A DNA stretch of 64,000 nt. Origin: Anaspis maculata. Taxonomy: Eukaryota; Arthropoda; Insecta; Coleoptera; Scraptiidae. Each line of letters begins with the position of its first letter. Within the stretch, counting starts at the first letter, position 1. Below the pieces are notes generated by a model. It did no database searches. It was not told where the DNA came from and was given only the letters and a program-made list of their open reading frames with translations. The translations under genes were made by a program, and so were the position numbers. Shown here piece after piece: positions 59,609-64,000 of this stretch. The DNA is taken from assembly GCA_949128115.1 (NCBI GenBank), contig OX421961.1, positions 102,133,863 to 102,197,862 of the forward strand, written 5' to 3'.

Positions 59609-60095
59609 CAACTGTTGAAAGCTGGCGTCATCATTCATCAATCATCTCTTCACTGATGAGTCGTAGTCATGTTGTTCAGCTATCCAAACTTCAAACCTAT
59701 ATCGTCTGCCTTGAGAACTCGTGAGGAGCGCATCCACCGAAAGTGAAGTGATCTGCCTGCAAGTTTTGTAGCGATTCGCTCGTTGAAATCTCCGGCCTGG
59801 TGCGGGTCTTATTCTTATAATCATGAAATCCGAAATATGCATTATTCATAGCAACAACAACATTCGATCAAACTTTTTCGGTTCATGAATTACGACTTTT
59901 CATATTTTTACAAACCCATTGCAGATGAAAGTACAAATGGATGAATAAAGACTTGCTCACGCTCATGTATATATCTATACTGAGGTCACTAGTGTGTGCC
60001 GGCAGTTTAAAAATGCCCAACTCACTTTCTGGTGATTTCAAGCAACTTCCTCCAAAACTTTTCAGGGGGGAACTGAAATCTCGTCTTGCAGAGCG
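59609..60095. other. Non-coding spacer, no gene seen
   Basis: No recognisable feature. Confidence 0.4.
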
Positions 60096-60251
60096 CTGTT
60101 CTGCATCTCATAACGCACTTTGCTTTGCGTTATACTGACCTTGTTTTCCCGGCGTTGGGGCGTTGTCAAGGTAATTGCTAATACTTGAGTAATACTGAGG
60201 GTGAACAAGCTCAGTAAAGCAAAGCAGTGTGCGTTATGAGATGCAGAATAG
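60096..60251. repeat. 156-bp inverted-repeat element
   Basis: CTGTTCTGCATCTCATAACG and the mirror CGTTATGAGATGCAGAATAG form arms of about 33 bases. Confidence 0.75.
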
Positions 60252-60767
60252 CTCAAACAGCCACCACAACTAAGATATTACTCAAATCAGACCACTCACT
60301 TAGTTAATCAACCAAGAGATCGAATTTAAAGAAAAAATGTTGTGCGGAAACATTATTCGATCCCAACTGTGCCTATTGCTTACTCGAAAAATACAATTTT
60401 CCCATTAATTTGCAAGGCGCCATGCGCCACTGATGTGACAGCTGCAAACTGCAGTAATCCAAAATCAAATTGACCTTACCATTACCACCTTACATGACCG
60501 CATCCGCTTCAACCCCGCTCACGGCTTGAAATCGGTCCACCAAAATCCCATGGTTGTTTTTGGAATGTTAATCCTTGTTTTTGGTTTATCCTTCGACTGA
60601 CCAGACCTCACCCACCAACAAAGTACATCGATACAATCATCGTTACGTCATAACCAACGCAATCAAGATTGTATACTAAACACCATCGTTTGCGGCAGAT
60701 TTCCATTGCAATTTTTAGGCCATCAGGTTTTACGTCCTTCGATCAACTTCAGTTGACCAGGGGCCTG

Positions 60768-60893
60768 GATTCTGTTTACTATCGAATATCGAGTCGCAAG
60801 CATTGGATTGGATCGCCCGATGGAATTCGGCACGCCATTGGAGGAAAGCGTGTCGACTCGATACTCGATAGTAAACAGAATCGGGCACTCCGT
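60768..60893. repeat. 126-bp inverted-repeat element
   Basis: GATTCTGTTTACTATCGA ... GAGTCG pairs with CGACTCGATACTCGATAG ... AAACAGAATC. The inner 60 bases (GATCGCCCGATGGAATTCGG) are not paired. Confidence 0.75.
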
Positions 60894-60899
60894 TACCAA

Positions 60900-62019
60900 T
60901 ACAACCACAACCTCCTAGTTTCAAGTAAACGTTTCCAGACATACGTGAAACAAGATACGCAATATTCTCATGGTCACCCGGTCACCGGATAAAGCTGTAT
61001 CGTCCGGTAATGACGTTGCAAGATATTTTCTAGAGAGCAAATTTTACTGTTCTAGTCCTAGTATGTATTGATACAACGTTATTTTTGAGTTGTTGCCTTC
61101 AAGGTAGTAAAAGTTGAAAAAATATAACAATACGTAGGTAACGCTATTCTGGGCGAAAATAAATCGATGCATGTGATATTACTGGATATCAGCGTCTAGT
61201 GATTATTCGTTTCAAGAGACGTTTTCAACGATAAGAGCTGATCGTGTCAACTGTTTAGCTGTACAGTATTTCCTGAAAAGTGGTTTCTGGGTCTTGCTTC
61301 ATACTCAAAGTATCACTCGAGACTCGAGAGTAACTCTAGAGTAGAGTAATAATAGGTGCTTTCTTTTTATCACAAAACTCACTGATCTGATCTAAGTTAG
61401 AGAGAGAAAAAGCGAGAAATCACATCCGAGAAAGTGAGATTCCACTAACAACTTAGGTCAGAATACTTAGTTTAGGTTGTAAAAGGAATAAAGCACCTAT
61501 TACTCATTTATTTTTTGCGCCCTCTTCCATTGTTTATAGAAGGAGTAAATATTTAGAGAGAACACTAGAAATACTAGAATACACCTATCCCACCGCGATA
61601 TCAACTCGTGAACCCGCTGCGTGCGCCGGTTACATGGGGAAATTTTGCTTGGGGTTTGGACATAATTGGTGCTCTGAAATTGACAGTTGACATTGACAGA
61701 ATAGATAATATCTGCCGATGCCCATTGGAATTGCCAACCTCAATTTTGAATATAGTTATATTGCGTGCGCACTGGGTCCAAAATTCCCCGACGGGATAGG
61801 TGTATAAGCTTGAGCAAGTGAAGGACAATACACTAGTACACACCTCTTGGCCGTGGAACCATAGAAATACATGGGACAATAAGGATCCTACGCGGTACCG
61901 TAGAAATGTGGAAATAGGAATTAAGGAAATTATAGATACTTTTAGGAATAGAAATTAAAAACATAGCGTACACGTACGCCTCCAACCACTCTGTAGACTG
62001 ACAGTTATATGCTGATGAC
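60900..62019. other. Non-coding; two weak inverted repeats
   Basis: AATAGGTGCTTT at 61351 mirrors AAAGCACCTATT at 61490, a 150-bp MITE-like element. ACACCTATCCCACCG at 61581 mirrors CGACGGGATAGGTGT at 61790. No gene is present. Confidence 0.4.
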
Positions 62020-62965
62020 TAGAGACCGGATTCTAGGCAGAATGCCTTTTTGTTTCTGCTTTAGGCATGTGCATGAGACCTTGAAATAATTATTAGTGTT
62101 GAAAAAACATTGCTTTTGACACCCCTTTGTTTTTGCCTAAATGCCTAAAACTGGCAAAATCGGATTTACTGTCCTAAAAGACGTTTTTAACGGCCTAAAA
62201 TAGGCTTTTTCGATTTTTTGGTGGAAATGGTCCACCAATGTTGAAAAAATATTCATTTTCTGATTTGTTCCATTCAAACTATGAGAGTCAACCTCTCAGG
62301 TGATTGATGTCAACCTCTTCGTTTGATTTGTCTGATTTGCCTGAAATTATCAAAACTCGGATTTAGTGTCCTAAAAGTGCTTTTTCAACAGCCTACAATA
62401 GGTTTTTTCTATGTTACGGTTGAAATGATTCACATTGTTTTATTTGTTCCGTACTGTATGTCACTTTTATTCATTTCGACACCAATTGGTAATTTATGTA
62501 ACAAGTACGCAAAATCAACCCTTAGCGGATGAATCCGCATTATCCCTAAAAGCGAATGAGCCGCCGAAGCATTTTGCGTACTTGTTGCATACATAATTTT
62601 TTAGCATGAGCTTTCCAAACACCAATTTGTGTCCTCTATATCGGTCATAGTGAAGTTGCCTATTCCGTAATGTAACTACAACACCTAAACTGCTAAATCA
62701 ACAATGCAATAACACCTTGAGAGAATTTTTCAGATACAGTTTGCAAAAATTCGTGTTTTGTGGACTCAAAACAGTCGGCAAAATGACTATTTCAGGGAGA
62801 CAATACTAAAAAATTAATAATTTCTTCTATCACAAACGAAAAATGTTTTCGGCCTATTTTGCCAATTTTAGTCGTTACGGCCTAAAACGTCCTAAAATAG
62901 AACTTTTATCTGCCTAAAGATGTGTCCTAATTTCCACTTTTTAACGGCCTAAAATCCGGTCTCTA
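62020..62965. mobile_element. Non-autonomous hAT-type element, 946 bp, next to the Wnt exon 2 acceptor
   Basis: The ends are TAGAGACCGGATT(C/T)TAGGC on opposite strands. The 8-bp direct repeat CTGATGAC flanks exactly at 62012-62019 and 62966-62973. CCTAAAA / TTTTAGG words recur throughout both end regions (GGCCTAAAATAGG, GTCCTAAAAG), as expected for subterminal transposase sites. A smaller palindrome (AACAAGTACGCAAAAT ... ATTTTGCGTACTTGTT, 62500-62588) sits inside. It has no transposase. Confidence 0.9.
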
Positions 62966-63020
62966 CTGATGACAGAGATACCTATACTTGCTTTGAGTGA
63001 TGAAAAATGTTTTATTTCAG

Positions 63021-63244
63021 GGTATACGGGGTGATCACACTCGGCTCGGAAGTTTTCTGCAGCCGGATTCCAGGACTGACCAGCAGACAAAGAGAGATGT
63101 GCAGATCTTCGCCCGATGCCATGGTGGCCGTCGGCGATGGCATCCGCCTGGCCACTACCGAGTGCAAATACCAGTTCCGTCACCACAGGTGGAACTGCAC
63201 CGGAATCGAGAACCCGTCGTCTTTCGGACACGTCGTCATTGTTG
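63021..63244 (+). CDS. Wnt7: Wnt7-like secreted signalling ligand, coding exon 2 (start of Wnt domain)
   Basis: The exon is bounded by acceptor TTTATTTCAG (63011-63020) and donor GTAAGT (63245). It is entered in phase 2 and left in phase 1. It encodes 74 complete codons: VYGVITLGSEVFC, then IPGLTSRQREMCRSSPDAM, VAVGDGIRLATTECKYQFRH, HRWNCTG and FGHVVIVG. Conserved Cys residues, the ECKYQFRxxRWNC block and the NCT N-glycosylation site all match Wnt proteins. The V-ALG start, CxxIPGL and the exit at VVIVG just before the usual SRE match Wnt7/Drosophila Wnt2 best from memory. The protein is secreted, lipid-modified later in the chain, and signals through Frizzled. The remaining exons lie beyond the window. 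Confidence 0.93.
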
Positions 63245-64000
63245 GTAAGTCCCGAGTTCCACAAGTCCGGCTCTGCGCGTCGTCATAAATCCGCTGATTG
63301 TCCTTTGTGGTGGGCTCTCCTCGGTAATCCGAGAACTCTCTGTGAAAAGAGTTAACAAACATCAATCTGACGCCCATGGCACATATGGCAGCATTTTATA
63401 TGGCGCCCATATATCGAGTTTTCACCAATGGTTTGCGTTCGACTAATTAATGGCAATTGTTCAAGTCTGAGAATGAACCCATAAGGATCGACCAGGCATC
63501 ATTAAGAGGAGGAAGTGTGGGCTTATGGGCTGGTGGCGGCTGAAGCGTTATTATAGGTAGGTATGTGTTGTGACAACTAGAGGCGAAGAGAAGCTGAATA
63601 GGAGTCGGAATGAACGAAAGCGAAAGGCATTATGAAAATCTTCTTATAAAAGTTTCAGAGGAGAGAATAATTAATGTTGTCGAATTTGTCAATGTCTGTA
63701 AATGGTGGATTAAGTTGTCAAAATTAATTTTCGTGGCATAAATCGCGAAAGGTATTAACGGGATGGTGGGTGGGAGCAGAGTTTTGTTTACTTTTCGATC
63801 ATTAATCAAGTTCTTTCATAGTGGAACTCCCAGATGAACTTTGGAATTTTATTTGATACTATCCTGTCCTGTAAGCAAATCGATCAAATAATCTGGAAAC
63901 CACCAAGTAGAACAATATTATTGGTTTCCTTTAAAGTTTCTACAAGTACATCCAATGTGGCGCCTACTGGAGTAGGTGTTTGTTTGATAGATTTTTTGAC
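63245..64000 (+). other. Wnt7: Beginning of Wnt intron 2
   Basis: The intron begins with a strong GTAAGT donor and continues to the window edge. Short frames at 63116-63377 are read-through or antisense shadows of the exon. No further exon is visible. Confidence 0.6.

Larger units (their letters stand above)
1739..63020 (+). other. Wnt7: Putative first intron of the Wnt gene (about 61.3 kb)
   Basis: This span runs from the donor at 1739 to the acceptor TTTATTTCAG ending at 63020. It contains the antisense SDR gene and nearly all the mobile DNA listed separately. A long first intron separating the signal-peptide exon from the Wnt domain is common in animal Wnt genes. The stretch 1739-2656 is AT-rich and I see nothing in it. 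Confidence 0.5.

Overview
The window is AT-rich animal nuclear DNA, almost certainly from an insect. The reasons are a split Wnt gene, an intron-containing short-chain dehydrogenase with a TATA plus TCAGT-initiator promoter, non-LTR and LTR retrotransposon remains, a tRNA-derived SINE, and many DNA transposons. The order cannot be fixed from sequence alone; a hemipteran or lepidopteran is my guess. Almost all short ORFs look like chance products of repeats and AT-rich spacer.

The frame of the window is one large Wnt gene on the + strand. Its coding exon 1 (1665-1738) encodes a signal peptide and stops in phase 2. Its coding exon 2 (63021-63244) starts in the matching phase and encodes the N-terminal Wnt core with the IPGL and RWNCT signatures. 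The best match from memory is Wnt7 (the orthologue of Drosophila Wnt2). If the pairing is right, about 61.3 kb of this window is a single first intron.

That intron holds a complete, apparently working antisense gene: a 260-residue SDR-family oxidoreductase in four exons on the - strand (8840-11850), with promoter and polyadenylation signal. Its first intron carries a decayed non-LTR endonuclease/reverse-transcriptase relic.

The rest is a dense graveyard of mobile DNA. There are three non-autonomous hAT-type elements with exact 8-bp target duplications (6853-7955, 14685-15709, 62020-62965). A Tc1-like transposase relic is split by a 1.4-kb TA-flanked element (19096-20835). A pogo-like relic lies inside a larger inverted repeat (38037-39752). 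There are two related solo LTRs with 4-bp target duplications (25741-26249, 37202-37725), three copies of one tRNA-derived SINE (25232, 34125, 57996), and two truncated LINE 3' ends (31161, 49430).

Palindromes are unusually common. They include a 0.75-kb near-perfect palindrome (12458-13209), a 1.0-kb giant hairpin (30062-31096), a composite direct/inverted array (5321-6602), and a G-rich tandem array bracketed by a perfect 46-bp inverted repeat (48385-51562). Many begin with TA-CAGGGTG, which suggests a shared mobilising transposase. A few GC-richer stretches with homeodomain-like words may be Wnt enhancers, but this is speculative. I see no bacterial, phage, CRISPR or rRNA sequence.
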